DNA of 64,000 nt, taken from assembly GCF_000003815.2 (NCBI RefSeq), contig NC_049992.1, forward strand, positions 21,444,333 through 21,508,332. Reading direction: 5' to 3'. A program made the translations under genes and the position numbers. Source of the DNA: Branchiostoma floridae. Taxonomy: Eukaryota; Chordata; Leptocardii; Amphioxiformes; Branchiostomatidae. Below the pieces are notes generated by a model that was not told where the DNA came from, did not search any database, and saw only the letters and a list, made by a program, of their open reading frames with translations. Below, piece by piece: positions 35,901 to 47,500 of this stretch (positions are counted from its first letter, which is position 1; each line of letters opens with the position of its first letter).

Positions 35901-37128
35901 AGGGTCTGCATGGGGGGGGGGGGTCCTGGTAACGCTTAACGGTGAATTCAGGAGGCCCGGTAACGCTTAACGGTAAATTCAGAATGAGTTACAAAGCATA
36001 ACAGTAACATTGACGTGCATTTCTATTCATACAACGCTAGAGTACTGTAGTTAATGAAAATATCCGACTAATGGCATTGTGAGAAGAAAAAGGTGCCCAG
36101 AACCCGGAGGAATGACAGGGACAATGTCCATGACACCTGACGGAGGTAAATTGACGGAGGCAGAGTTCCCGGCCCGCCACAGAGACGGCGGCAGCAAATT
36201 TCTTATGGGGGGATTGAAGTACTAGTATTGTTTCAGTACATGGAGCGCCGGAGGCGCGACGCATTCCAGGGGGGTCCGGGGGATGCTCCCCCGGAAACAT
36301 TTTAAAATCAAGACCCTCTTAAATGCTATTTTCGGCAAATTTTGCCGACCGACTAAGATAGGTTGATTGTGACATTTTCATCAAATAACACATGATTATA
36401 CTCGTAGCTTTGGCCTCCACCCCCAGAGCCCCGACATATTTTTACTATTTCGAGCTCGGAAGGCACGAGATGTTGTAATATAAGTCCGGGGAAATTCTAA
36501 AATCTGGACCGTCTGAAACGCCATTTACTGCATTTTGAAGGACAGATTTTGCCGTAAGACGAAGCTAAATTAAATGACATTTTATTAGAGAGAAAAGTTT
36601 TTTTTGTGCGAAAACCCACGCCCCTAACATATTTTCGCCATGTAGCCGTGAGCGCCAAAGGCGCAAGCCGTCGCAATGGGGGTCCGGAGAAACCTCATTT
36701 TCTGCATTCTAGGAGAACTTTTTGCCCGAAACTAAGCTATGTTTGACACTAAAATCTGTATGAGTGATAAAGTTTTGAGAGCGACGCATCCACAACATAT
36801 TTTACCATGTTCAGAGCCGAAGGCCGGGAGGCTCGGAGAAATTTTGAAATCTGGACCCTTTGAAAGGCCATTTCCTGCATTTTCAGGGGTTCTATCTGGC
36901 ATTTGTCTTCGTGTGTATACTATTTAACGGGTTACGAAGAATTTCTTGGTAACGCTTAACGGTGAATTCGGGATAACAAATAATGATTAACGTTGAATTA
37001 AAACGACCAATAACGCTTCACGAAGAATATACCGATAACGATTAACGTTGAATTAGAGCGGGTCGGTAACGATTAACGGTGAATTAAAATGGCTAGTAAC
37101 GCTTAACGGAAAAAGGCATGCAGACCCT
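35901..37128. mobile_element. MULE-like element with 9-bp target duplication
   Basis: Inverted ends AGGGTCTGCATG and CATGCAGACCCT, flanked by a perfect direct 9-bp duplication CATACCAAG (35892-35900 and 37129-37137). Inside each end are direct repeats of TAACG-N-TTAACGGTGAATT. The middle has ggaggcgcgacgc, then ggggggtccgggggatgctc type GC-rich phrases. The 9-bp duplication favours the Mutator-like superfamily. No transposase seen. Confidence 0.85.
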
Positions 37129-37137
37129 CATACCAAG

Positions 37138-39829
37138 CTTGCTGCAGTACCGTAGGAAAACGCCAGGTAAACCGTTTTCTAACTTGGGATTTCGTTTGAC
37201 AACCGCTACACACCTACCAAAAATCACAAAGTTCCATCCACAATTTCTGGAGTTATTTGCTGTTGACCTACATACTGACCCAAGTCAGCAATAACATACT
37301 CTTCTTGGCGAAGAGAATAACAACAAGTGACCGTAGGTAACAAACTCTGTGACCTAATTATGGTTTATGTTGGTTGTGATGTTTTCTGTGGTTAATGACT
37401 CGGTGTTTATATATATGAATATTATGATCAGTGGGAGTCTGCGAAAACTAACACTGCTCCAGAATTCATGTGTAGAAACGAGCTGTTGATATGGTACGTG
37501 CTAGTGCACGTACCTGTTCCGTGGTGTAGTGCTACAAATAGTTAACAGTTTCCCAACGTTTGCTTGGAGATCGTCACAATGTCACCACCCTATATCTGCT
37601 TGACTTGCATGTCAAGCTCTGGATAGGGACATGAGCCATGTACCCATAACCGCCTCTGTCCTCGTACATATTCTGGCCCCTTATCGCTAAGTCTGCGTCT
37701 GCATACCCTACACCTGAGGGAGCCTAGCTTCACTGGGTTAAAATTGTGTGTTCACGTTAGTGTCTGCTTATTCCCGAGTTGTTGACAAAACCTTATCGCA
37801 GAGTTCATCTCCAACAGCTGTTCTGGAATGTACTTTCCTGTGTGGCTCATTGAGAACCGACTTTTATGTTCCTTTAATGACCCCTGTCAATCAAATGCCT
37901 ACTTTTCCCGGGTACGAGGTAGCACAGCTGTCGTCAATTTCCGACGAGGACAACATCTGCTTGACGGTATCTAGTTACCTGAAATTATTATATCCATAAT
38001 AAAAACAGTTGCCGTGAAATAAAAACAACGTGCATCATTTCCCAACCGAGTACAGACGACATGCCAATCCACATGCGATTGCGGCATACGGAACATAGAG
38101 ATATAGGTGCGAACGCTCAACGCACAAAGTGATTACAATACTCTGTTACTGGAGGTTACCCTCCAGTGTCACAGAGTAATAAACCATTATTAACTAATCA
38201 AACTAAGGGGAGAGGGAACTGTAAGTTACTGTTTTTTACCTACACTAGTCGAAGGTTATGTTTTCGTTAAACAATTAAACAATGTGGGTGTAACATTATA
38301 ACAGAATGCGACTGTGTAACATTAACATTATGTATGTTTGTGGATGGACAGCATAGCTCTGGGAGGCCTAATTAAGTTAGAACCTCCTTGGTTAGATGGA
38401 TTGTATCAGTAGTTTGGTTAGGTGTTGAGGAGGAGACCTTGGGTGTTGTCGGTTTGTCCATTTCGCTAACAAAATGTTTTTTCAGGTGGAGTTTAACAAC
38501 ACTAACTGCCTCTGTTTTAGACAGAATTCTCACATGCGACAATTAGTGTCAATAGATATCAGTTATTCAAATTTTAGCCTAATTTGTATTATAGATGATG
38601 ATGATGCATCATAAGATGGGAAAACACTGTTGATGATTCCGTACCAATATATGTTCAATAGTAATTTTATTGTTGCGACATTTCATCGTTAAGCAAAGTT
38701 GCAAATTATTGCCATAGTTACATTGAATTATGAGCAACTGCTACAATAGTCTTCTTTGTTAAGTCTTTCATAATTTGAACAACTTGTTTTTGTCCTTGTC
38801 TATACATGTGTCTTAGCACCTATAGTCAAGATCCTTAGAAAGCATCGCACAATGGTAATGTTTGTTATAGTAATTTCTAAACAACATTTTGTTAAGCAAT
38901 GTCCGATACAATGTCAGGCAGTCAATGACCATTTCTTGTTTCTTTAGAAAGCCAGAAAATCGTCACAAAAAAAGACCATTTCTAGTCTTATACGTGAATA
39001 ATATAACCGTGGCAACCATCGTACTCGTGGTGGTAACGTTTGTTAGCAAATCTGGCGACAGGTATAAACCACCTCACACAGCCTCAGAGATCATTGTGAA
39101 GGGAGCGATCTGACATGATTGGTCAGAGGGCCTGGGTAGCTCAGGTTTCACCTGCCAATCATTCTGGGAACTGAATTGTTACATTTTTGGGTACTATTTG
39201 AATTCTTCGTTTTTACGCAGCGACAGCCATTTTTTAGGGGGTGAAATCCCACCCGTGGCTATAATATAATCTTCCAAGCCATGAACCAATTTGAATGTTG
39301 TGGTGCATCTTTTGTAAAACATTCCAGGGGTTGTGGAAAAATGAAGGAACCAGTGATGTTGTCTATAATTTGCCCCATATCAAGTCGTAAAGGCAGGCGA
39401 CAGCATTTTTTTTTTACATTTAAACGAGAACGAGCCAATAACTGGTAGTAGGGGTGGGTACCAATACAGGAAATTCAGGTCCAGTTCAGGTCCAGAGGAT
39501 CAGGTTCAGGTCCAGACCTGAACCTGGGCCTAATTATCTGTGAACTTGTCATACTTAAAACAATGTGCCAGTTTGCTAACAAAAGATTATGTTAGGTGGA
39601 GTATCCGATGTCCATTTAGCGTTTTAAAAACCTATCTTTGACCGTGGAAACTTGTACTATTAACTCTCCTTTACTTCGCTCGTTATTTGCTTGGACATGT
39701 AAGCCCCAAAACATGTGAATGCCTGCCAGTTAAATTTGTTCATTTTTTTCTAAATCAGTGAAACATCCGGTTCACTGATTTTTTTTCAAGTCCTTTTTTT
39801 TAACCGTTCAATGAAGAAAAAAAATTACA
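37138..39829. other. Intergenic, one unassigned open frame
   Basis: A plus-strand open frame at 37748-37999 (83 codons) has no recognisable domain and no supporting signals. A fragment of the gtaggggtgggtacc family lies at about 39448-39530. Otherwise nothing was identified. Confidence 0.35.
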
Positions 39830-42440
39830 ATTGGCTCTCAAATTCCTGGACATTTACATCCCTTTGAAACTATTTATAGGTAAGACACTTAACCTTGAGC
39901 ATAATCTAGGAGTCTATGTTTTACAGCATAGAACGTGGGGTAAGCATTACCAATGGCGGTGCAGAAAAGGTAATATTTGGCCTGTAGGATACACCTGTTT
40001 AATGTTTCATTATTTTGAAGGTGGGACAAATGACCATAGATAATTTCATTGTTGGTAAGACCTACGGGATGCAGATTTTCTTTATTCCACCAGTCAGTGA
40101 AGTCTTTCAAGAAAGTTTTGGCGGTATGGCATTCGTATAGCATATGTACTGAAAGTATTGCATTTTGGTTTCTTGTGAGCATATGTAGGGTAGCATATAG
40201 CCTTTTTATGTCCTCTTCATCCTGTAAGCATCTAGTAATTTCATCTTTTGTTGAAGGTGGTTTTACTATTTTATTTACAAAGAGCGGATATAATTGTTTG
40301 CACTTGCGTGACGATCGGACATCGGGTTACCATTAAAGGGGTTATTAACACTCTTTTACACTCGGGGGAATTGAGGAGCAAAGACTATTTATAATATCTT
40401 AGTATGTCGGACGCATTGAATTTAAGACCAAATTTCCTCATAATAGCTTTTGGAATTAGAGCACTTCCCTCGTCATCAATAATGTCTTTTATGTCATACC
40501 TGTGACGCGAAAACGTTCGATACGGGTGTTTCGGACCGGCTGATAACTTTCCGTACGGCCCGGGGTTATCACACGGGCTCCATTCGAATAAATCGAACTG
40601 TTTCGAGTGGGCCGAGTACGGCGCCATCGAAAGTTCGACTACCTGATTCGGATGTTGGAACATTACTGTTGCAACGCTGTTTTTTTCGAGGGCACCAAAT
40701 TTGTTCAACTTCTGGCGCATTTCGCATCAAAACATGGGTTTTCTCAGGTGGGTATGACATAAATAAAATACAACACGGTGTATTCCGCATCGCCCTCGGT
40801 CTCAGCCCTCCCGCGGGTCGGATCACCCTCCGGCCTTCGGGCGATCCGACCCGCGGTCGGGCTGACACCTTGGGCGATCCGGAATACACCGTGTTGTATT
40901 CTATATGTATCGTCAGTATGCCACATATATACATTTCCTCCAAAAAACAGATTTTTTTTCCTGTTAAATATACTGATTATTCCATAAAATCTCTTGTTTA
41001 ATTTTCGTTGAAGTTTGAGGGCTATGTGAGTTCAATTCTTCCCAGGCCTGAAGTATCTTTATGTAGAAGGTAGGCATATTTCTAATTTTCAGAGTTTTGA
41101 TTGATTTTTGATTGAAAAGTTGCATTCGAAAAGGAAAACACCACCAAACTGGAGGAAGTGGGACTCTAACGCTTGTGTGGAGCAGATTCTCCCTACCCAG
41201 TTGGCTCTTAGTGCCTTACTGACCATGCTAGCAAAGTCCATCATTTTTAACCCTCCTTTATCTTTCTCTGCTATCGAAGTTGAAAATTTAACCTTATGTG
41301 GCTTGTGGTTCCATACGAATTTTAATCCTATAGAATTAACTTTTCGTTCGAAATTTGGTGGTGTTGTAAGAACAGGACAGTTATAAATTAATTTGAAACA
41401 AAGCACTTATATATGAGTATTCTCCCTACTAAAGTTGAATTTCTTCCTGACCAAACTTTAAGTAGGTTTTCCGTTTTCGTTAGTTTCTCATCAAAATCGA
41501 GTTCTTCGCATGTTTCCTTGTCGTAGGAGAAGTGTACACTCCTAAGACTCTTAATTGGTTTGTCTGGCCAGTGAACATCAAGTGGTTTGCGTTTTCTTTC
41601 TTTATAGCCCCCGATCCATGCACATGGCCTCCGTTTTCTTCTTACTGGCCTGTAACCACTAGCCGAACGTTTCTATCGTTGCCATCGCACGTCAGTTTGC
41701 CGAAGTAACGCTGATTGCTATTATTGTGACGTGTCATCGGCATACATAAGATTGTTTGTCATCTGATTATTCATATTTACACCTTCTATACTTGCATTCG
41801 AGCGCAATTTACATGCTAGTGATTCTAGGCCCAGTATAAACAGAAGACCCTAGAGAGGATCTCCCTGTTCGACTCCGCGTCCAGTCCGAAGAAAAACCAT
41901 TATTGATTACACAGCTACAAGAGTTGTGTCATGAGTGCCTTTTCCAAAAGATTCCATTCCAAATTATCAAAGGCCTTTCTAAAATCGACTAATAAGGCAA
42001 TACCAGGAGTTTGTGTTCTATCAGTCTCTTGAATTATATCCCAGATGCGTCTTATGTTATAAAATCAGTGCCAATGTACAGTATCTTTCTTTTACCCTGT
42101 TTGGTTCTCATGTATAATAGATGGTAATAAAGGTTCAATTCGTAAAGCTTACTAAAGACATTTCGCCAGGATTTTGTAGTCTGCGTTTAAGAGCCCAATC
42201 GGTCTCCAGTTTTCGAGCTTTCTACAGTCACCTTGTTTTGGGAGGAGGCGGATGATCCCTCGTTTCTGTGATATTGCTAATTCTCCCTCTACTAGTGCAG
42301 TGTTAAAGGAGTCCACGATTTTATTTTAAATCTTGTCCCGAAAGTATAAAAGAAACTCAAATGATAGAACGTCTGACCCCAGTGATCTATAATATCTTCT
42401 TTGCTATTTGAAATCTTGCCTATGAGTTCTTGCCTGCAAA
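39830..42440 (-). pseudogene. Decayed L1/Tx1-like LINE reverse transcriptase (ORF2)
   Basis: Read right to left with many breaks. RT core pieces: GELAISQKRGIIRLLPKQGD then ENWRPIGLLNADYKILAKCL (about 42170-42330), ALLVDFRKAFDNLEWNLLEK (about 41945-42020), RGVEQGDPL (about 41850) and the catalytic MYADDT (about 41740). C-terminal pieces: NHKPHKVKFSTSIAEKDKGG (about 41250), DIIDDEGSALIPKAIMRKFG (about 40450) and FLKDFTDWWNKENL (about 40090). The order and motifs match the L1/Tx1 clade. Stops and frameshifts make it inactive, and a foreign segment interrupts it at about 40490-40925. Confidence 0.85.
40487..40905. mobile_element. Inserted element ending in a 134-bp palindrome
   Basis: Interrupts the LINE. 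Inverted ttatgtcatacc / ggtatgacataa lie at about 40488 and 40751. A near-perfect fold-back, 40767-40900, follows: AATACAACACGGTGTATTCC pairs with its reverse complement at the right end, with a GC-rich centre (gggtcggatc / gatccgaccc). A diverged relative lies at 3966-4310. Confidence 0.75.
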
Positions 42441-44063
42441 GTCAGACATGTGGAATACAACAAAACCCCTAGAAATGAAAGCTTATTATAGCACGTTTTG
42501 CAGTGATTTGGCATCTGAAAGTAATAAAGTCATTTCTGCCACAAGCACTATAACAATCTAAGCCTCAAAAAACTGTCTTAGCTTTGTTTCCCATTGAAAT
42601 CCAAAATTGTCTTCAACTTGACTTTGCCTTACTTTTGTATCTATTGGAATCCAAATTGTGTTCAGCTTGTCTTTTTTTCATAGTTAGGGTATAAAACACC
42701 AGTTTCTTCCAGATCACTTCAGTGTCACTGACATTTCCAAAATCATATCCAGTTGCTTGAGTAACTGCTTTTTGGCAATTGTCATTTGTCATTTGTGACC
42801 TTCACACAATGACTGCAAAGGCTTAGCATGAAAGTTCATCTGTGTTGGTAAATGACATTGTGGAAAAACTAAACTTTACTTAACCAACACTAAGATTAAT
42901 TGGGACTTACCCCAAATTTGCAAAGGCTGTCACACCAAAATCAGAGTGTTAATGTTCAAACTCAACAGACAGCCATTATTTCAAGTTGTGCTGTGCACTT
43001 TATTCAAAATGTGCAGACATCTTAAACTCACATAAGTCCAGCTATCTTACAAAATATACTTGATACAACCAAAACAATCTCTGGTTTTGTCCACAAATCG
43101 AAGTATCAGTAAATTATCTATATCTACATTTGACTTCATTCAAGAAAGAATCACCACCTCACTGCTTCAAAAGAGATGGTGACAAATATTATACACTCAA
43201 ACAAACACGAGATAACACGCTCAACTTAAAATGTAAAAATACACTCTCTGATACATACAAGGTTAGGCATTCTGGTACAATGTAGTAAGATACACAAGGT
43301 AACAGTTAGGCCATGTTGATTTGATTATATGGATGACATCCGCGCTCGCACCAATTTTCGGCCGTTTCCAAAAAAAAAAAAAGTTTTCGACCACACAATA
43401 AATTGTGCAAAGCAGCTGTAAAATGAGCAAAAATATTCCGTAGATTAAAAAAAAGTATCAGAAAACAGATAACTAATCATAGTCTAATGCTATAGAATGC
43501 CAAAATAAATCTAAAGTCAAAGAATAAGATGCACTTGCACGCACTCACAACATGCAAGTAGGAAACCGTACGTAAGCAGCATGTGTAAGTACGGTCTGCA
43601 TTTGGTAATTTGGCAAACGCACAGAGATCGTACGTCATAAGCATGTACAACTCATCATAGGTGCATTGAACAATGCAAGCAGGCCAGCCAGTCGTGGCGT
43701 GCAGACCACGTACTTACACCTTGCGCAACCATGTGAGTGACGTGCGTTGACGTACTCCCTCCCTGCTCTTGCCAGTCCTTCCCCACGTTCTCCGAAAAAC
43801 GTAGCGGACATGGCCTCCCCGAAAAAACGCATGGACAAAAAACATGTACAGCAGGTTGTGACCTAGCCTTAAGGCACAATACAATGACACACTTTATCAG
43901 TGTCATCAGTTGTATTCTGACGGATAGTTTGAATGGTACTGACTGCAGAAGTGAGAACAAACCATTTACGTTACTGTGACAGCAACATGTCTCTCTATAA
44001 ATAAAATACTAGTCATAGGTCATGGAACAAACTGAATCATGAGAATGAAGAGACAACCATTAC
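42441..44063. other. Intergenic downstream of the WD40 gene
   Basis: No gene recognised between the LINE remnant and the WD40 3' end. GC-rich phrases around 43600-43850 give overlapping open frames on both strands without domain content. Confidence 0.4.
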
Positions 44064-44279
44064 TTTATTCAATACAGTCTGTCACCTTCCTCAGGGCAAC
44101 TCTGTCTGGTACCCATTGTACTGCAGCATAGGTGTCGCTTCTTACAGTTTCAATGTAATACTAACAAAGACTGCAGTACAATGTGAACCACTCAATTGTC
44201 CTGAGGTAGGTGACAGGCGGCCATTGAAACTTCAGTGTAAATAATACACTGGTTGTAAAATAGAGTCACTCTCTTTATT
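44064..44279 (-). promoter_or_regulatory. Candidate poly(A) signals of the WD40 gene
   Basis: AATAAA in transcript sense at 44279-44274 and 44069-44064, 171 and 381 bases past the stop codon. Either could serve; the choice cannot be made from sequence alone. Confidence 0.35.
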
Positions 44280-44449
44280 CAATAACGTACCAACCTGATG
44301 AAACTACATTCACTGATGAATCATGAGACTCTTGCTACTACTGGCTGAAAACCTGACTAGGAATGAGAATAGGAGTATTTTCTGGTCATCTATGATCAAT
44401 AACAACACATCAGCCTAAAGAAGCCTCTTATTCCCCCACCCGGCCATGT

Positions 44450-44578
44450 CTAGCTGCCTGTCTTCTCTACTATGTACACCATGTTGGCTGCTCCGATGGC
44501 CACTTTGGGGACATTGCCATGATGGCTGTTGTCTGCACAGTACACACCCCCGGGGAGATCCACAAGTCGTCCTGTTGT
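44450..44578 (-). CDS. WD40 gene terminal exon with stop
   Basis: 129 bases, 42 codons plus [43 protein letters not shown] and GS. It closes the propeller (VYC-x-D, then VYIVE strand). Acceptor ctttcag. Confidence 0.92.
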   Translation of the reverse strand, partial: TTGRLVDLPGGVYCADNSHHGNVPKVAIGAANMVYIVEKTGS

Positions 44579-47500
44579 CTGAAAGAAAGAAATTGTTGGT
44601 TTAATCATTATCTCAGCAAGATTTCCCTGGTAAGTTTGCAGACTGAGATCATATTATCTTTGGTTAGGAAGAAAACGGAGTGCTTGTGGTTGTTTCAACT
44701 TTGCAGATGAAGCAATAGCAGATCTGCAGTTCCATAATGGAAACAATGACGCCAGTTGGAAATCAAGACACGCAGACTTACACTTACTGGCAAGGTAGCC
44801 AAACTAAATCAGGCTTCTAGTGGCTAACCCAACAGTAACCCCCCACACCATAAAGGGACCATAAAGCCCAGCCGGCCAGCCCCAGAGTTTGTTTGTATAG
44901 TCAGGCGCCATATACAGACAGAGAAGTGAGACATGATCAACTGTCACTGATCTATATATAGAGTACAGCACTATATCTGCTCTCTATATTGTATTTTTAC
45001 CAAGATCACATCCTAAACATTTCATTTCATTTATTTCTTTAACCAGGTATAATGCTAATGCCCTGTTTTTCAGGAAACCCTGGGTACATAAAACTTCACA
45101 AACATACAATCCAACAAACAGCATAGTTACAAAAATAGAACAACAACAATGCATGATTTCATAATTATCAAATTCCCATCAATTGGTAAGATTCGTATTT
45201 AAAATCAGTCTTTGATCGAAATCAGTCCGCGTTTGAACTCCTTTAATGTACTGGAACGCCTCAGTTCTACGGTAACAACATTGCACATGAAAGTAGAGTA
45301 GTGTGGCAAACAGTGTCAATTGGGAGGATACTTCAAATCTGTTTGCAAACGTGAAAATAATTCATTGTTCCTATTTGCTGTTCAGCTAAAACTCTGCTCA
45401 TATGCTGTACAGCTGATATGCTGCTGTCAGTTCTGATTAGTTCATGGCAGTTCTAAGCCTTGATTGGCTCTTGACAAAAGAAAAAGAAGAAGAAAGAGAA
45501 CACATCAGGAACAACAGTTTGTTTCCCCTTTCCCCTTTGATTGGATAATGAAAAATGTCCCCACGGAGAATAAACAAGGTATCAAATGGAAAGTTTTGGA
45601 AGACTTGGACTATGCTGATAACCTAGGACTCTCAGCACACATACACCATCATGTACAAGAGAAGACAGGTTGACTAGTAGTAGTATCCATTATGAGGAGT
45701 ATTTTCTGACTACATGTATACGTACATTATTATTTTTGTAACTGTTGGCACTATTATCTCTACGGGTGAAGAACAAGAAAACACAAGTACTCAGAAAGAG
45801 AACTGCTAAGAACTTAAAAGAGGCCACATATCTACATTTTGTAGACAGTATGGTAACAGCTTATGGGGACTGTCCCTCAGAAAATAAATACAAGGGTTAG
45901 CATTAAGCCAACTGTAGTCATTATCTCAGTCATCAAAATGCTTGGTCCATTCTGGAGAAACATCTCAATCCCTCACACAGAGTAATGTGCAAGGCTGGAC
46001 AACCATAGCTACAAACTTTTCCAAATTAAATGCCTAAGGTGCATATTGGGGATTTTTTGGCCAAACACCATCCCAAACAAGGAACTTCCACACAACAGTG
46101 GTGCCTCTGTAGAATACTGTCACAACTCGTAGATCGCCATGACTTGGCCGTGTATGCTGTATGCCTCCTATCTCTATAACAAGGGGTGCATTGAAGTGGA
46201 CGTCAGCAGGGAAGAGAATTAATAGAGGCCATCCAAGAGAGACATGGTGAAGGACAGTAGAGAGAGACCTAAGAGAGAGACTGACCCTTGATACAGACTG
46301 GGCAGATGGAGAGCATACCTCCCGTTGCCTCCAGGACCACTAGGCCCAGAAGAGGACTGAGTGAGTGAGTATTATTGTGAGTAATGTGTGGTCCTGCATG
46401 TGGAGGCTGTACCTGTAGTGTTCCCCTGTCCACAATCCGAGCCATGTTCTGGTCACTTCCCCCTGCTGTAATACAGGATCTCCCTAACCACTGGCAACAG
46501 TAGACCTGACAAAAAGTAACAAATAGTGAAATACAGGTATGAAGCAGAACAAGGCAGATGAGACTTTCTCTTCAACTCTGCTTCTCAGCAATAAAAAAAC
46601 TCATTTTATCTATTTTTATTATTCTTTTTAACAGTACTGGGAATGAAAGACTCTTTCTGTAGACAAAAATTGCTGCAAATCCACATGATTAAATGACTTG
46701 ACAATGGGAGCAGGTATCTGTTCTTAGTACAATGGGACATACAGTCAAACCTGACTATTTTTAGCGGTCACCTTTGCATAGCAGCCAACTGGGCAGCCAC
46801 TTTTTGTCGGTCCCTTGGATTTTTCCCATGGACCTAAGCATTAAGGTCTATAGCGGCCACCTATCCAAAGTGGCCATGGCCACAAGATTTCCGGTCTCGT
46901 AGATACAGAAATACTGCATTTCGCGTCTCCACACCCTGCGCCCGGTTTAAAGTTGTAGTCTACGGGAGAGTCTACTATGATAATAGTATAGGTAGAAATG
47001 CTACTTGCAGTGGAAGTGTTCACCACCAAAACTGAATAAAATGTGCAGTTATTTGTCATGGAAGTAAAACTGGCTGTTTGATTATATATGATTTATGTTT
47101 CAAAATGAAAGGTGTTTGAGTTTTAAAATGCTGCTCGCCCTAGTCATGGTGATTATGAAACATTCCAGGTATATAAGTTAGCAACAAGCTTCTCGAAATG
47201 TCCATATGCGGTAATATTTTCTTGCAAATAACTTTTTCATAAATGTACAAACGTTGATTCAGGAATATGAACATAGAAGAGAGGGGCATTGATTAAGCAA
47301 TTCATAGAAACTATTTAGAGCTTTTATTCAGGCTTTATTTTTTCATTATTTTTTTTCTTTAGAAGCACTTAAACTGTAAATCTAAACATTGGTCACCTGT
47401 GCAATGTTCACATGAATAAAGATCAGCGGGTACTGAAAGCATGTGTAACTTATTGCTCGTGGTCAATAGATCAGCATTTTCTCTCTAGCAGCAACCCGTA

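Noticed and set aside
36037..36300. Minus-strand 87-codon frame
   Set aside because: Lies inside the MULE-like element and resembles GC-rich repeat filler rather than a transposase.
40569..41001. Overlapping open frames on both strands with nearly the same peptide
   Set aside because: Caused by the palindrome at 40767-40900.
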